From positions 1 to 64,000 of the forward strand of contig DASQOM010000120.1 in assembly GCA_035644495.1 (NCBI GenBank): 64,000 nt of DNA. The letters run 5' to 3'. The DNA comes from JACQFK01 sp035644495. Lineage in GTDB: Bacteria; Planctomycetota; MHYJ01; JACPRB01. This document shows positions 8,097 through 18,306 of this stretch, piece after piece. The translations under genes and the position numbers were made by a program. The notes beneath the pieces were generated by a model. That model did not search any database. It worked only from the letters and a program-made list of their open reading frames with translations, and had not been told where the DNA came from. The stretch's first letter is position 1; each line of letters opens with the position of its first letter.

Positions 8097-9164
8097 CTAC
8101 TTTTGAAAGATCGGAAGGTACTCGCACGGCATCTGGAGGATGACGCAGGCCATCGCCGTCGCATACGTCGCGCCCACGTCGTCCAGCCACGAGCCGTCCG
8201 CCCTCTGATTGCGCAGAATCTCGTCGCGGACCGGAGGATAGTAATTCGCCCAGTGCTCGCCCCCCGCGAGGTACATCGCCTGGGAGGCGTAATAGTGCCC
8301 GTAGTAGTAGTGAAGCTTGTTGGGCACGAGGGAATGCTTGTAGTCCGGGAGCACCCGCAGCCCTTCGCGCACCTCCCGCGAGTCGTACATGCCCGCGCTG
8401 TACATCGCGACCACCCCGCAGGCCGTTAGCGCGAAGGACACCCGGGTGTCGTTCATGCCGTTGTCGTACGTCGCCGCCTGGTAGCTGAAGCCCCGCCGCG
8501 GCACCGCGCAGCGGATGATATAGCGCATCGCGCGCTGGATGGTGTCGAGGGGCACCGCGAGCCCCGCGTTCCGGGCGGCCCGGAGGGCCTGCACGGTCGA
8601 CACGGTCACGGACAGGTCCGCGTCCACCGGAATCGGCTGATAGCGCCAGCCGCCCTCCCGGTTCTGGCTGTTCACGATCAGGTCCACCGCGCGCTTCAGC
8701 TTCGGCTTGATGTCCGCCTGACGGGTCATCCCGTAGATCTCGGCCAGGAACAGCGTCCCGAACGCGTGGCTGTACATCCTGGATCCGGCGTGCGTGACGT
8801 AACCGTCCTCGTCGCGGACCTTCGACAGCAGCCAGGCGACGCCGAGGGCGACGTTCTTGCCGTACTTGCCCCGGCCCGGCACGTTTCCGGCCGAGACGAG
8901 GGCCATGCAGGAGATGGCCGTCACGTCGACCGATTCGTTCTCCTCGCCGAAGTACTCCTCATAAAGCTTGTATCCGACGCGGTTGGTCCAGGAGCCGTTG
9001 GCGTTCTGGCGGGAGGCGATCCAGGACAGGGCACGATCGACGGCTTCGCGGGCGTTCGGATTGAATTCGCCGCGGGCGACCTCTCCGGGCCGGTCCTGCT
9101 GCGCGCCCGACGGAAGCGCCAGGACGGCGAGGACGCCCGTCGCGACCAGGAGGGCTTTCTTCAC
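8097..9164 (-). CDS. secreted alpha/alpha-toroid (prenyltransferase/squalene-cyclase-like) repeat protein
   Basis: 355 residues with a signal peptide (MKKALLVATGVLAVLALPSGA). The body has repeats of the terpenoid-cyclase/prenyltransferase toroid type: ALSWIASRQNANGSWTN, AVDLIVNSQNREGGWRYQ and EILRNQRADGSWLDDVG. No DxDD motif of true squalene cyclases is present, so it is probably a binding or structural protein. Planctomycetes commonly encode such exported toroids beside propeller proteins. The start overlaps the preceding 1403-residue gene by 4 nt (9161-9164). Confidence 0.75.
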   Translation of the reverse strand: MKKALLVATGVLAVLALPSGAQQDRPGEVARGEFNPNAREAVDRALSWIASRQNANGSWTNRVGYKLYEEYFGEENESVDVTAISCMALVSAGNVPGRGKYGKNVALGVAWLLSKVRDEDGYVTHAGSRMYSHAFGTLFLAEIYGMTRQADIKPKLKRAVDLIVNSQNREGGWRYQPIPVDADLSVTVSTVQALRAARNAGLAVPLDTIQRAMRYIIRCAVPRRGFSYQAATYDNGMNDTRVSFALTACGVVAMYSAGMYDSREVREGLRVLPDYKHSLVPNKLHYYYGHYYASQAMYLAGGEHWANYYPPVRDEILRNQRADGSWLDDVGATYATAMACVILQMPCEYLPIFQK

Positions 9165-12100
9165 CGCTGCACTTCCACCCTATTCTTTACACTGGTGATC
9201 AGCCGGTCGTGAGCAACCCCCAGGAAGCCGGGCGGCCGCTCATAGACGAACTCACTCTTCTTATTGTGCACGACCTGGCCCTTTTTATCAAGCAGCCAGA
9301 CCTGCGTCGCGTACTTCACGTTCTTCGCATCCTCCAGGAACGCTCCCACCATCACGTGGTCGCGGGTGAGCGTCGGTGGCAGCAGCGTCGCGTCGACGCC
9401 CCCCAGCGGCGACGTCCACGTCACCGACAGGTCCGCCAGCGACACCCCGCGGACGCTCACCGTCTTGTCCGGCTCGCGCGAGACCACCACCGCCTGGTCG
9501 CCGTCGACCATCAGGAACAGCGCGTTGCCCAGGTCCGCGGGCTCCTTCTGCTTGACGATCTTCCCCGTCCGGAGATTGATGATCTCCAGGAAGAGCCGTT
9601 CGTCGGGGTCGGACGCGGGCCGCCGGGTGCCCAGGAACACCAGGCCTTCCGAAGTGGCCTCGAGACCGCGCGTCGAGATCCGGTACCGCAGCTGCCGCCA
9701 GCGCAGCTTGCCCGACGGGAGGTCGTAGGCCTCCAGGAAGCGCTGTTCCGAGTGGAGGACGAGGACGTCGTCGCCCACGTAGACCAGCTGGGCGGTGGCG
9801 CCATCCGTATAAGGCGCCTGGCCGATGAGCCGCCGTCCGGTCTCGACCTCGAACAGCAGGATGCGGTTGGGATTGAGGGTGGTGAACACGGCCGCCTCGC
9901 CGGTGGGCTGGATGCGGGAGGAGGCGACGCCTTCGAAGCTCTGGGCCCAGGCGATCGTGCCGCGGGCGCCCTCCAGGGCCGAGATCCGCGACTCGCCTTC
10001 GTCGGTGATGAAGAGGAGGAGGGGTCCCGAGAGGGCGAACCCGCGCATCCGGGAGGGCGAGCGGTAGGTCCACTCGGGAATGCCGCTGCGGGGGTCGAGT
10101 CGCGTCACGGTCCGGTCGTCCGCCACCAGGAGGGAGTTCTCCAGGAACGACGCGAACCGGGCCGGCGCGTCGAGCGGCAGTTTCCAGGCCTCGCGTCCCC
10201 CGGTCCCTTCCCGGAATTTCTCGATCGCCGCGACGGCCGCCGAGGAGTGCCCCGCGTAGTGCATGAGGAGCATGTCCTTCAGGCCCGCCGGCGGGGTGCC
10301 GGCGACGCGCAAGGGAATGCCTTCCGGAAACTTCGGCTCCGTATAGTCGAGCCACGGCGTCAGGGGCGGCGTCAGCGTGGACACGGGGATCCCGCCGGGC
10401 GTCTTTGCATAAAGCTCGGTTTTGAGCCGGCGCTCGGCGAACTCGCGGGCCGTGATTTTCCCGCCCGCGTCCTCGATGTCCGCGTCCGGGAAGAGGCGGA
10501 TCATTCGGCGCAGGTAGGTCCCCGCGCTCGCGGTATGGCCCTTCTTCTCCAGCGCGCGCACGAGCCGCGCGTGGGCCTCGGGGACGCGGGAGGATTCGGC
10601 GCACTCGCGAAGGAACTGGCGGAGCGCCGCGATCTGATCGTCCAGCCGGTCGAGCTGGGCGTGGGCCGAGGCCGCCTCGAACAGCGCCTCCTCCCCCGAG
10701 CGACTGTTCGGATACTGGCGGAACACCCTCAGCATGGCGTCCGCCGTCTTCGCCCGCCGGGCCTCGTCCAGCAGCGCCGCCGCCGCCTTCTCATAGGGGG
10801 CGTACGCTTCGCGGCCGACCGCCGCCAGGATCGCGCCGATCGCGTTCCGGGCCAGCTCGAAGACCCGCCCGCCCTCGACGGACTCCTCCCCGTGCTCCAG
10901 CAGCAGCCGCTGGTATTCCCCGACGGCCTCCCCGTCCTCCCGCCGCGCCAGCCGGACGCGGGCCAGCTGGACGGACGCCTCGACGTGCGCGGAGAGATCG
11001 GCGGCGCAGGAGCGGGCCTCCGCGAAGTGCTCGGCGGCGCTCGCCGAACGCCCCGCCTCGAGCTCCGACCGTCCCGCCTCCATCGACACTGCGAAAAGCC
11101 GCTTTCGGGCCGCACGCTGGAGGGACTCGTCCTCCGGTCGCGACGACTTCGCCGTGCGGGCGACCGTCCGCTGCAGCAGCTCGGCCGCATGCGAGGCGTC
11201 GCCGGACTGGAGGTAGCGCAGCGCCCCGCGGTAGAGCACCGCCGGATCGTCCGGATGCTTCTCGAGCGCCTCCAAAATCGTCCGCTCCTGGTCGTGGCGG
11301 TCGAAGAAGACCTGGATCGCATCCTGGGTCGCGAGCACCACCGCGCCGTCGACGATGATCAGGTTGCCGCCGTCGGACACGCCCGGCCAGCGCCGGGCCA
11401 GAGACTCGTCCCAGGTCCCGTCCCAGTTGAGCCGGCGGAGCTTGTCCTGGCCGGGGACATAGATGCCGTCCGGAGCGATCACCCCGCGGCCGCTGCCGCG
11501 GAGCTCGTCGGCCATCGGAGGCGACGCCTGGCGCCCCGTCAGGAGCTCCCGGAGCTCGACCCGCTCGCCGCCCAGGACCAGCGTCCCGTCCTTGACGCCG
11601 TAGATCGTCCGGAGGTCCTGGCCGCGGGGGGCGTCCCAGCGCAGCTGCCCCGTCTGCGCGTCGAAGGCATAGAGCATCGGCGAGTCCGTGGGCGTGACCA
11701 CCACCGTCCCGCGGGCCACGACCGGCGGGGAGTTCACCCATTCGAGGCGGTTCTTCTGGACGTAGACGCTGCGCGTCGGCATCACCGGCTGCTGGCGGTA
11801 CTGCTGCGCCCAGCGGATCCGGCCCGTCTTCCGGTCCAGCGCGGCGATCGCCCCGTGGTTCGTGCAGTAATAGACGGTGTCCTCGCCGATCGACACCGGC
11901 GACCCGAGCGATTCCCGGGTGGAGTTTCCGAAGAGGTTGATCTCCGTGCCGCCGGAGGCCACGTAAGTCGACCACACGATCCGCCCCGTGACCGCGTCGA
12001 TGCAGAGGACATAATGCTGGAAGGGATCGGTGGAGAGCTTCTGCTTCACCGCGCCGACGTAAAGCCGGCCCCCGTCGGCGACGGGCGCCGTCGCGAAGCT

Positions 12101-13372
12101 GGCATTCTCCTCCAGGGCCTCGGCCCCGAACTTCCCGCCGACCTTCCACAGCAGCTTCCCGGTGTAGGCGTCGAAGGAGTAGAGGCCGCGGCGGGGGAAC
12201 GGGAATTTGACGCGGACGTAGCCGAGCTGGTTCTCCTCGCCGCCGACGGAGGAGATGAGGTTCGCGTAGACGCGTCCGTCGTGGACCATGGGGGCGAAGA
12301 TGACGCGGTTGTCGAACATCACCTCGCCCGACGGCGTGGGCACGCGGAACTGCCAGAGCTTCTCCGCCTGCTTCGCGTAGAAGTTGTAGGCGGTCAGGAC
12401 GATCCCGTTATGGACATAAAGGATTCCGTCCGACACCGCCGGGAACAACGGGCGGAATTCCGCGCTGAGCTGGAGCGCGCTGCTCCGCCGGGCCAGCGGC
12501 TCGTCGCTGTTGCCGTCCAGGTTCGGCAGGCCGACCACGTCGGCCCAGGCCACCTTGGCCAGGTCGACTCCCGGTTCCGCCAGCCGGGTCCCCGAGGGTC
12601 CGCCGCCGATCGACTCCCAGGCGGGCAGGGCCAGCGGGGTCGCGGTGGACCGCTCCCGCACCTCGGACGAGAGAGCCGTCAGGTGCTTCGCGAGGGAGAC
12701 CGGATTCTCCCCGACCTGGACCGTGGCGGCCGGTAGGTCGCGTTCCACCCGGCGGATGAGGTCTTCGAGTTCCTTGCGCCGACCGTCGCAGGCCAGGGCG
12801 AGGCCGAGCCGGGCGATCGTCACCGACCGGTCGCCGCCGCCCTCCCGGTCCAGGAGCCGCCCCAGCGCTTCCGCCGCAGCGCCGCACTCGCCCGCGTCGA
12901 GCCGCAGGTTCGCGATAAGGGCGAGGGCGTCGTCCACGACGGAGCTGAACGGATACTGGTCGACCAGCCGCTCCAGCGCCTCGACGTCGCGGCTGCGCTT
13001 GGCGCCCTGGAACGCGTGCTCGGCGAGGGGGTCGGCGCGACGCCGGTAGGCGGCCTTGCCCTCTTCGGGCCAGGACGCCACTTGGCCGAGGATATAGTCC
13101 CGGATCCCGACCCAGCGGGTGCCTTCGACGGGGACCACGCAGGCGGGTCCGTTCCCGAGCGCCTCCTCGTAGATGCCCAGCGCCTCGACATAGCGGCCTG
13201 CCGCGGCCAGCGCCGAGGCATGGATCTCGAGCTCGCTCAGATCCGGATACTTGTTGGGGATGGCGGTGTTCTTCTGCTGGTAGCCGTCTTCCTGGACGCC
13301 GCGGACGGGGAGGCCCCCGGCGGCGCCCAGCAGCGTCCAGACCAGCCCGATCGTCGCGTACCGCTTGGCCAT
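9161..13372 (-). CDS. secreted protein with two PQQ-like beta-propellers and TPR repeats
   Basis: 1403 residues. Signal peptide at 1-25, TPR-like helices about 45-230, a first PQQ/BamB-like propeller about 290-690 (YSFDAYTGKLLWKVGGKFG, LYAFDAQTGQLRWD), a second TPR block about 700-1040, and a second propeller about 1050-1403 (VTRLDPRSGIPEWTYRSPS). The duplicated TPR-propeller layout suggests an internal duplication. It is exported and probably scaffolds a periplasmic or envelope complex. It is gene five of the MoxR operon, one base after the VWA gene and 4 nt overlapping the toroid gene. Confidence 0.75.
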   Translation of the reverse strand: MAKRYATIGLVWTLLGAAGGLPVRGVQEDGYQQKNTAIPNKYPDLSELEIHASALAAAGRYVEALGIYEEALGNGPACVVPVEGTRWVGIRDYILGQVASWPEEGKAAYRRRADPLAEHAFQGAKRSRDVEALERLVDQYPFSSVVDDALALIANLRLDAGECGAAAEALGRLLDREGGGDRSVTIARLGLALACDGRRKELEDLIRRVERDLPAATVQVGENPVSLAKHLTALSSEVRERSTATPLALPAWESIGGGPSGTRLAEPGVDLAKVAWADVVGLPNLDGNSDEPLARRSSALQLSAEFRPLFPAVSDGILYVHNGIVLTAYNFYAKQAEKLWQFRVPTPSGEVMFDNRVIFAPMVHDGRVYANLISSVGGEENQLGYVRVKFPFPRRGLYSFDAYTGKLLWKVGGKFGAEALEENASFATAPVADGGRLYVGAVKQKLSTDPFQHYVLCIDAVTGRIVWSTYVASGGTEINLFGNSTRESLGSPVSIGEDTVYYCTNHGAIAALDRKTGRIRWAQQYRQQPVMPTRSVYVQKNRLEWVNSPPVVARGTVVVTPTDSPMLYAFDAQTGQLRWDAPRGQDLRTIYGVKDGTLVLGGERVELRELLTGRQASPPMADELRGSGRGVIAPDGIYVPGQDKLRRLNWDGTWDESLARRWPGVSDGGNLIIVDGAVVLATQDAIQVFFDRHDQERTILEALEKHPDDPAVLYRGALRYLQSGDASHAAELLQRTVARTAKSSRPEDESLQRAARKRLFAVSMEAGRSELEAGRSASAAEHFAEARSCAADLSAHVEASVQLARVRLARREDGEAVGEYQRLLLEHGEESVEGGRVFELARNAIGAILAAVGREAYAPYEKAAAALLDEARRAKTADAMLRVFRQYPNSRSGEEALFEAASAHAQLDRLDDQIAALRQFLRECAESSRVPEAHARLVRALEKKGHTASAGTYLRRMIRLFPDADIEDAGGKITAREFAERRLKTELYAKTPGGIPVSTLTPPLTPWLDYTEPKFPEGIPLRVAGTPPAGLKDMLLMHYAGHSSAAVAAIEKFREGTGGREAWKLPLDAPARFASFLENSLLVADDRTVTRLDPRSGIPEWTYRSPSRMRGFALSGPLLLFITDEGESRISALEGARGTIAWAQSFEGVASSRIQPTGEAAVFTTLNPNRILLFEVETGRRLIGQAPYTDGATAQLVYVGDDVLVLHSEQRFLEAYDLPSGKLRWRQLRYRISTRGLEATSEGLVFLGTRRPASDPDERLFLEIINLRTGKIVKQKEPADLGNALFLMVDGDQAVVVSREPDKTVSVRGVSLADLSVTWTSPLGGVDATLLPPTLTRDHVMVGAFLEDAKNVKYATQVWLLDKKGQVVHNKKSEFVYERPPGFLGVAHDRLITSVKNRVEVQR

Positions 13373-13373
13373 T

Positions 13374-15923
13374 TTACAGCATGCGGAAAATCTTCCGCAG
13401 GATCCATTCCATCGTGATGATCGCCGCGAACACCAGATAGACCAGCGGGGAATCCCACAGGTCGTCCTCCTTGGTCTCGCGCAGCATCACGTCGTTCTTC
13501 TGGATTTCCTCGTTCAGCCGCCCCACCTCGTCCACGGGGAAGTACTTGCCGCCCGCCGACTCGGCCGCGAGTTCCTTGAGCGTGGCCACGTCCAGGATCG
13601 GCTCGTCCTCCTCCCGGTCGGGGATGAACACGACGAACTTCGCCGACGCGCGGCTGGCCTCGTCCTCGTCGCCCGCCCAGATGCGGTACAGGCCCGTGTC
13701 GTCCGGCCGGTACTGGCCCTCGTAGCCGCCGTCGCGGGTCTTGTCCTTGAGCAGCGTGACCTTGATGCGCTCCAGCCCGGCCCGGCCGGCGGGCGGATCG
13801 ACGAAGACTTCGATCGTCGGGTCGGTCCGCAGCTGGAACTTCTCGTCGTAGGCGGTGGCGAGGACCGTGACGGGCTCGCCGCGGGTGTAGCGTTCCCGGT
13901 CGACGCTCAGGCGGTAGCGCCGCGCGCCGAGCAGCTTGCCCTCGCGCGTCCAGTACATCGCCTGCTGCCAGAACGGATAGAACCACGGATAGTCGCCGGC
14001 GACGTAGCGCCACAGCCAGGTCTCGTCCGTCGCGCTCCAGAAGACGCGGCCCCGGCCGACGTGCTGCGTGACGAAGAGCGGGGGCCGGCTCGATTCCGCC
14101 GCCATGCCGACGATCTCCACCAGCGGCGACGCGCCGGCCTTCAGCTTCTTGATCCGCGTGAACCAGCGCACGCCGGGCAGGCCCATCCGGGGGTTGGCCC
14201 GGGCCTCCCAGTGCTCCTGGTTCCGGTTGACGTCGCCCTTGAACTCCTTGAAGTTCGTGATCGGCGACGTCCGGCCGTCGGGGGTCAACTGGTAGCCGAA
14301 GGTCTGGGAGTAGACCTTTTCGTGCTCGTAGAGGTCGCGGTTCTCGTCGGCGACCACCGGGAGCAGGTTTGCCAGCGGCGTGTTGGCCAGCATGCGCGGG
14401 TTGTTCGTCGCCCCGCTGATGAAGATGATGCCGCCGCCGAATTCGGACACGAAGGTCTCGATGTTCTTGGCGGCCTCGTTGCCGAGCTTGCCGGGGTCCA
14501 CGTCGCCGAGAATGAGGACGTCGTATTCGAGGAGCGACTTGAGGTCCTTGGGGAACTCCTTGAGCGGCTCGCGGAAGAGCGGATCCTCGGACCGCGTATG
14601 CTCCTGCGGGAAATCGGTGTCCGCCGACGTGAGCAGGCAGTGGACGAGGATCTTCGGATCGCGGACGAGGGAGTTCTTCAGGTAGCGGTACTCGAAGCGA
14701 GGCGGATGTTCGACGTAGAGGACCTTGATCTTGTCGTCCGCGACGCGCAGGCGGTGCGTGAGGTAGTTGTTGTGCGCGGTGTTCTCCTCCGGGCGCGGAG
14801 CGATCCGGAGGATCAGGAAGTAGTCGCCGGGGACCTTGGGCGAGTAGGAGAGCTTCTTCAGCTCCTTCTTGTTGCTTCCCAGCGGGATCTCCAGGTCCGT
14901 CTCCGTCTTGGACTCCTCGATCAGGCGGTCCAGTTCCTTCGGATCCTGGCCGGGCTCCTTGTCCTTCTCCTTGATCGGGTAGGCGTAGAGGTTCGCCTTC
15001 ACCGTCTCGCCGTCGTATCCGAAGCTCGAGACCTTGAAGTTCAACTCGAAGAGGTCGTTCGCGAGGACCGCGTCGCGCGCCTCGAGCTCCTGCAGCGCGA
15101 TGTCCTTCGGCGTGTGCGGGACGCCGGCCGCCACGGTGTAGATCGGGAGGTAACGCTGCTTCAGCTGCGAGGCGATCTCCTTCGTCGCCATCCCCGAGTT
15201 GTTCTTGCCGTCGGTGAAGATCACGACGCCCGCGACATACTGCCCCCGCAGCGAGTTCAGCGCGGTCTTGATCGCGTCGCCGATCGCCGTCTCCGTGCCG
15301 ATGCAGGTCTCCCGCTTGTAGTCCTCGAGCAGCTTCTCGCGGCTCTCGCGCGACATCGCCGAGCTCGAGAACGTGAAGTAGGCGACGTTGAGCTTGTTCT
15401 CGAGCTCCTCGAGGATCCGGAGCTTCGGGTTCTCGAGCACCTTCTTGACCACGTCCGCCCGGCTGAGCTGGCGGAGCTCGTTCTCCCCGGTGACGCCCGT
15501 GACCTTCGACACGGCCTCGCGCTCCTTGTCGGTCTGGAGCAGGTCGACCTTCTGCATGGACCGGGATTCGTCGAGCAGGACGAGGATGAACGCCTTTCGT
15601 TTCTTGATGGTCTCGACCGTCAGCACGGGCCCCATCAGGAGCAGCAGCGTGAGCAGCAGGAGCGAGGCTCTCAGGACCGTGAGGAAGATCTTCGGACCCG
15701 TGCCCACGTCCTGCCGCTCGCGGCGGTACAGGAGGCCGATGACGGCCAGGATCGCGGGGATGAGGATCAGGAACAGCACCCAGGCGGGGGGCATGTGCTG
15801 CCAGGCGATGGACCAGTCGGCGTCCGGGGAGACGGAGACGCGGTCGATGCCCAGGAGTTTCCCCCAGAGATCGCCCTCCTTGACGGCTTCCTGGGCCAGG
15901 ACGGCCGTGGCGGCGGCGATCAC
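13374..15923 (-). CDS. membrane protein with VWA and glutamine-amidotransferase-like domains
   Basis: 849 residues from a GTG at 15923 that overlaps the previous stop as GTGA; the frame stays open further upstream but has no coding character there. Two N-terminal helices (about 34-54 and 73-91) precede a VWA domain with the metal site DESRS (LVLLDESRSMQKVD). A GATase1-like Rossmann region follows (YDVLILGDVDPGKLG, FGGGIIFISGATNNP). A final membrane helix sits at the C-terminus. This architecture accompanies MoxR/DUF58 in planctomycetes, acting as a membrane-anchored metal-dependent adhesion module. Confidence 0.8.
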   Translation of the reverse strand: MIAAATAVLAQEAVKEGDLWGKLLGIDRVSVSPDADWSIAWQHMPPAWVLFLILIPAILAVIGLLYRRERQDVGTGPKIFLTVLRASLLLLTLLLLMGPVLTVETIKKRKAFILVLLDESRSMQKVDLLQTDKEREAVSKVTGVTGENELRQLSRADVVKKVLENPKLRILEELENKLNVAYFTFSSSAMSRESREKLLEDYKRETCIGTETAIGDAIKTALNSLRGQYVAGVVIFTDGKNNSGMATKEIASQLKQRYLPIYTVAAGVPHTPKDIALQELEARDAVLANDLFELNFKVSSFGYDGETVKANLYAYPIKEKDKEPGQDPKELDRLIEESKTETDLEIPLGSNKKELKKLSYSPKVPGDYFLILRIAPRPEENTAHNNYLTHRLRVADDKIKVLYVEHPPRFEYRYLKNSLVRDPKILVHCLLTSADTDFPQEHTRSEDPLFREPLKEFPKDLKSLLEYDVLILGDVDPGKLGNEAAKNIETFVSEFGGGIIFISGATNNPRMLANTPLANLLPVVADENRDLYEHEKVYSQTFGYQLTPDGRTSPITNFKEFKGDVNRNQEHWEARANPRMGLPGVRWFTRIKKLKAGASPLVEIVGMAAESSRPPLFVTQHVGRGRVFWSATDETWLWRYVAGDYPWFYPFWQQAMYWTREGKLLGARRYRLSVDRERYTRGEPVTVLATAYDEKFQLRTDPTIEVFVDPPAGRAGLERIKVTLLKDKTRDGGYEGQYRPDDTGLYRIWAGDEDEASRASAKFVVFIPDREEDEPILDVATLKELAAESAGGKYFPVDEVGRLNEEIQKNDVMLRETKEDDLWDSPLVYLVFAAIITMEWILRKIFRML

Positions 15924-18190
15924 TGCTTCCCCCTTCCGAAGAGGCACGCGAGGGCGGACTCGAGCAGGAGGAAGCCGACGAGGAAGTACATCAGGTATTT
16001 CCAGAGGCCGCTCGCCGGCGGCGGCGAGACGTCGATCTCCTGCTCCCCGTCGCGCTTCTCCCCGCGGAACTCGATCTTGAAGTCGGGGAAGCGCGACTGG
16101 ATCTCCTCCTTCGTGATGCGCTCGAGGTTGCCCTCGACCGCCTGGATCTCCTCCGAAGTGGGCTCGCGCGGGCCGACGTTGACCGCAAAGTACGCGAGCA
16201 GCTTCTCCTCCTCTTTCGCGGAGTTCCGCGTCAGGCGGTACTTGCCCGCATTCCGCACGCCGTCGTTCTTGAACGCCTTGGGGTCGTCCGACTTCGTGCG
16301 CGAGGGATAGAAGAGGCGGAAGAACTTCTGGTCCTTCTCCGGCGTGCTGGCCGGGAGCGTCACCGACCCCTCCGTCGGCGTTTCGAGGATGAAGGGCGGC
16401 TGGTACAGCTCCACCGGAAGGTCGAGATTGACGAGGTCGCCGACGAACAGGTTCCGCCGAGCCGAGGGCCGGGACGACAGGTAGCGGCAGAGGTCCCACA
16501 TGAGCGGCAGGTACGGCGGATGGGCCTGGATGCCGGCGTTCCATTCATGGTCGATGGTCGACGTCAGGAGGATCACCTTGCCCTCCTCGAGCGGCTTCTC
16601 GAGGAAGAGCGGCGAATTGAAGTTGTCGTCCAGCGAGGCCAGGACTTTGTCGGGATCGTAGTCCTTGACCTTGTAGTACTTGTAGAAGACGAGGTCGTAG
16701 AGGGCCGCCATCGTCCGCTTCTGGAAGGTGCGGAACATCGGGTGGCCCAGGGCGAACTTGGCGATGCGCCGCTCGGTGCCCCGCTCGATGCCGCCGCCGG
16801 GCGCCTCGCCGACGATGTCCTCCAGCTGCGCCGGCGAAAGCCCTGCGCCCTTCTTCCAGAAGAACTCGTTGAACGAGACCTTGTCGACCTTGGCGCCCAT
16901 CGTCAGGAACAGCCCGCCGCCCCGCTTGACGAAGTTCTCCACCTTTTCGACGCGGTCGGAGGTCAGGCTCTGGACGTTCGCCAGCACCAGGAAGTCGTAG
17001 CCGTCGAGGCCCTCCGCGTTGAAGAGCTCGACCGTCTTCACGTCCACCGAGAAGAAGATGCCCTGCCGGCCCGGGTCCAGCGCGAGCACGAACGCGAACG
17101 TCTCGCTGTCCTTCGGGTTGTCCTTGGGCTCGCCGTCGATCACCAGCGCCCGCAGCGAGCTCTTGACGTCGACCGACAGCCAGCGGGAATCGTCGACGTC
17201 GAGGTAGTCCGGATCGATGGAGACGCGGACCACGTGGGGCGCGGCCTCGGCGAAGTCGTACTCAAAGGCCACCTGCGTCGTCGCGTTGGGCGGCAGCACG
17301 GTGGGCTCGGTTTTGACGAGCGAGTCGTTCACGTAGAATCCGACGTTCACCGCGGGGCGGGGGATCGACGAAAAGTTGTGAATGGAGGCGGTGAAGCGGG
17401 TGGTCCGCTTGGTGGTGATGACGCGGTCGTTGGCGCGGAGGTCGACGATCGCATGGTTGAAGGCGTCGGAGGTGCCCGCGTCGTAGAGGAAGAAGCGGGT
17501 GTTGTCCTTCTTCGAGAGGGCCTTCAGGAGCTCGGCGAACTTCTTCGCCTCCTGGTCGTCGCGAAGCACCCAGCCGCCGCGCTGCAGGTCGGTGAAGATA
17601 TAGATGCGGCGGTCGCGGTTGCGGATCTCGGCCGACTCGAGAAGGTTGCGCAGGGACTGCATGGTCGCGTAGACGCTCGTGCCGAAGTCGGAGGGCCGCA
17701 GTTCGTTGATCGCGGTCTGGATCCGCTCTTTGCGGTTGCTGTTGACGAGGATCGGCTCCGGATACGAGCTGAGGGGCAGGATCGAGAAGCGGTCCTGCTC
17801 GCTCGGCCGGATGTCCTGGAGCACCTTGAGCGCGGCGCGCTTGGCGACGTCCAGCGTCATGTGCTGCGCGCGCTTGTAGGCCATGCTGTAGGACTGGTCG
17901 ATGACGAAGAAGTGGTGGGTGTCGGTGTCGCCGAGCGCCTCGACGGGCGCCTCGCGGAAGAAGGGCCGCGCGATGGCGAGCGAGAGAAGGATCATGATGA
18001 GGATGCGCACGAGCAGGAGGAGGAGGTTCTCCATCTGCATGCGCTTGCGGGTCTTCTGAAGGGCGCGGAGCAGGAACTCCATCGCGGCCCAGCGCATCCG
18101 CTTGAACTTCTGGCGGTGCAGCAGATGGATAATGACCGGGATCGCGCCTCCCAGCGCGAACCAGAGCAGGGCGGGATTGAAGAAACCCAT
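15920..18190 (-). CDS. BatA-like membrane protein with VWA domain
   Basis: 756 residues. Begins with the BatA N-terminal domain (FFNPALLWFALGGAIPVIIH, then RRxx-type basic loop and a second helix). A VWA domain carries the MIDAS motif DQSYS (FFVIDQSYSMAYK). A Rossmann-like GATase region follows (GLDGYDFLVLANVQSLTSDR), and the protein ends in a membrane helix before GRGKQ. Its partner downstream has the same domain order. The two are probably ancient duplicates. It lies 116 nt after the DUF58 gene, with a repeat scar in the gap. Confidence 0.85.
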   Translation of the reverse strand: MGFFNPALLWFALGGAIPVIIHLLHRQKFKRMRWAAMEFLLRALQKTRKRMQMENLLLLLVRILIMILLSLAIARPFFREAPVEALGDTDTHHFFVIDQSYSMAYKRAQHMTLDVAKRAALKVLQDIRPSEQDRFSILPLSSYPEPILVNSNRKERIQTAINELRPSDFGTSVYATMQSLRNLLESAEIRNRDRRIYIFTDLQRGGWVLRDDQEAKKFAELLKALSKKDNTRFFLYDAGTSDAFNHAIVDLRANDRVITTKRTTRFTASIHNFSSIPRPAVNVGFYVNDSLVKTEPTVLPPNATTQVAFEYDFAEAAPHVVRVSIDPDYLDVDDSRWLSVDVKSSLRALVIDGEPKDNPKDSETFAFVLALDPGRQGIFFSVDVKTVELFNAEGLDGYDFLVLANVQSLTSDRVEKVENFVKRGGGLFLTMGAKVDKVSFNEFFWKKGAGLSPAQLEDIVGEAPGGGIERGTERRIAKFALGHPMFRTFQKRTMAALYDLVFYKYYKVKDYDPDKVLASLDDNFNSPLFLEKPLEEGKVILLTSTIDHEWNAGIQAHPPYLPLMWDLCRYLSSRPSARRNLFVGDLVNLDLPVELYQPPFILETPTEGSVTLPASTPEKDQKFFRLFYPSRTKSDDPKAFKNDGVRNAGKYRLTRNSAKEEEKLLAYFAVNVGPREPTSEEIQAVEGNLERITKEEIQSRFPDFKIEFRGEKRDGEQEIDVSPPPASGLWKYLMYFLVGFLLLESALACLFGRGKQ

Positions 18191-18306
18191 CTCAGCAGGT
18201 GGATCCCAAGACCCGGACGCGGAGACACGGAGAAGACCCCCGTCCGTTCCGGTCGCACTTCCGGAGCAGCCTCTTCCCGGTGTCCCTGGTGTCTTTGTGT
18301 TTCATC
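18191..18306. repeat. degenerate GxxExxY-cassette scar
   Basis: The gap between the DUF58 and BatA-like genes carries, read on the minus strand, an ATG followed by ACAAAGACACCAGGGACACC-type sequence (from about 18305) and then a CTTCTCCGTGTCTCCGCGTC-type end. These are the same kinds of flank that surround the GxxExxY relic at 26.1-26.4 kb, but no coding core remains. Confidence 0.5.

Noticed and set aside
9209..12736. Plus-strand open frame of 1175 codons opposite the propeller gene
   Set aside because: It is an antisense shadow created by high GC at third positions; the product is Arg/Asp/His-rich with no domain, while the minus strand encodes a well-formed propeller protein.
13365..16310. 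Plus-strand open frame of 981 codons opposite the VWA gene
   Set aside because: Same kind of shadow; composition is leucine/arginine/aspartate repeats without domains.
15924..16544. N-terminal extension of the VWA gene
   Set aside because: The frame is open but the residues are a shadow of the BatA-like gene. The GTG at 15923 with a GTGA overlap and a membrane protein start is much better.
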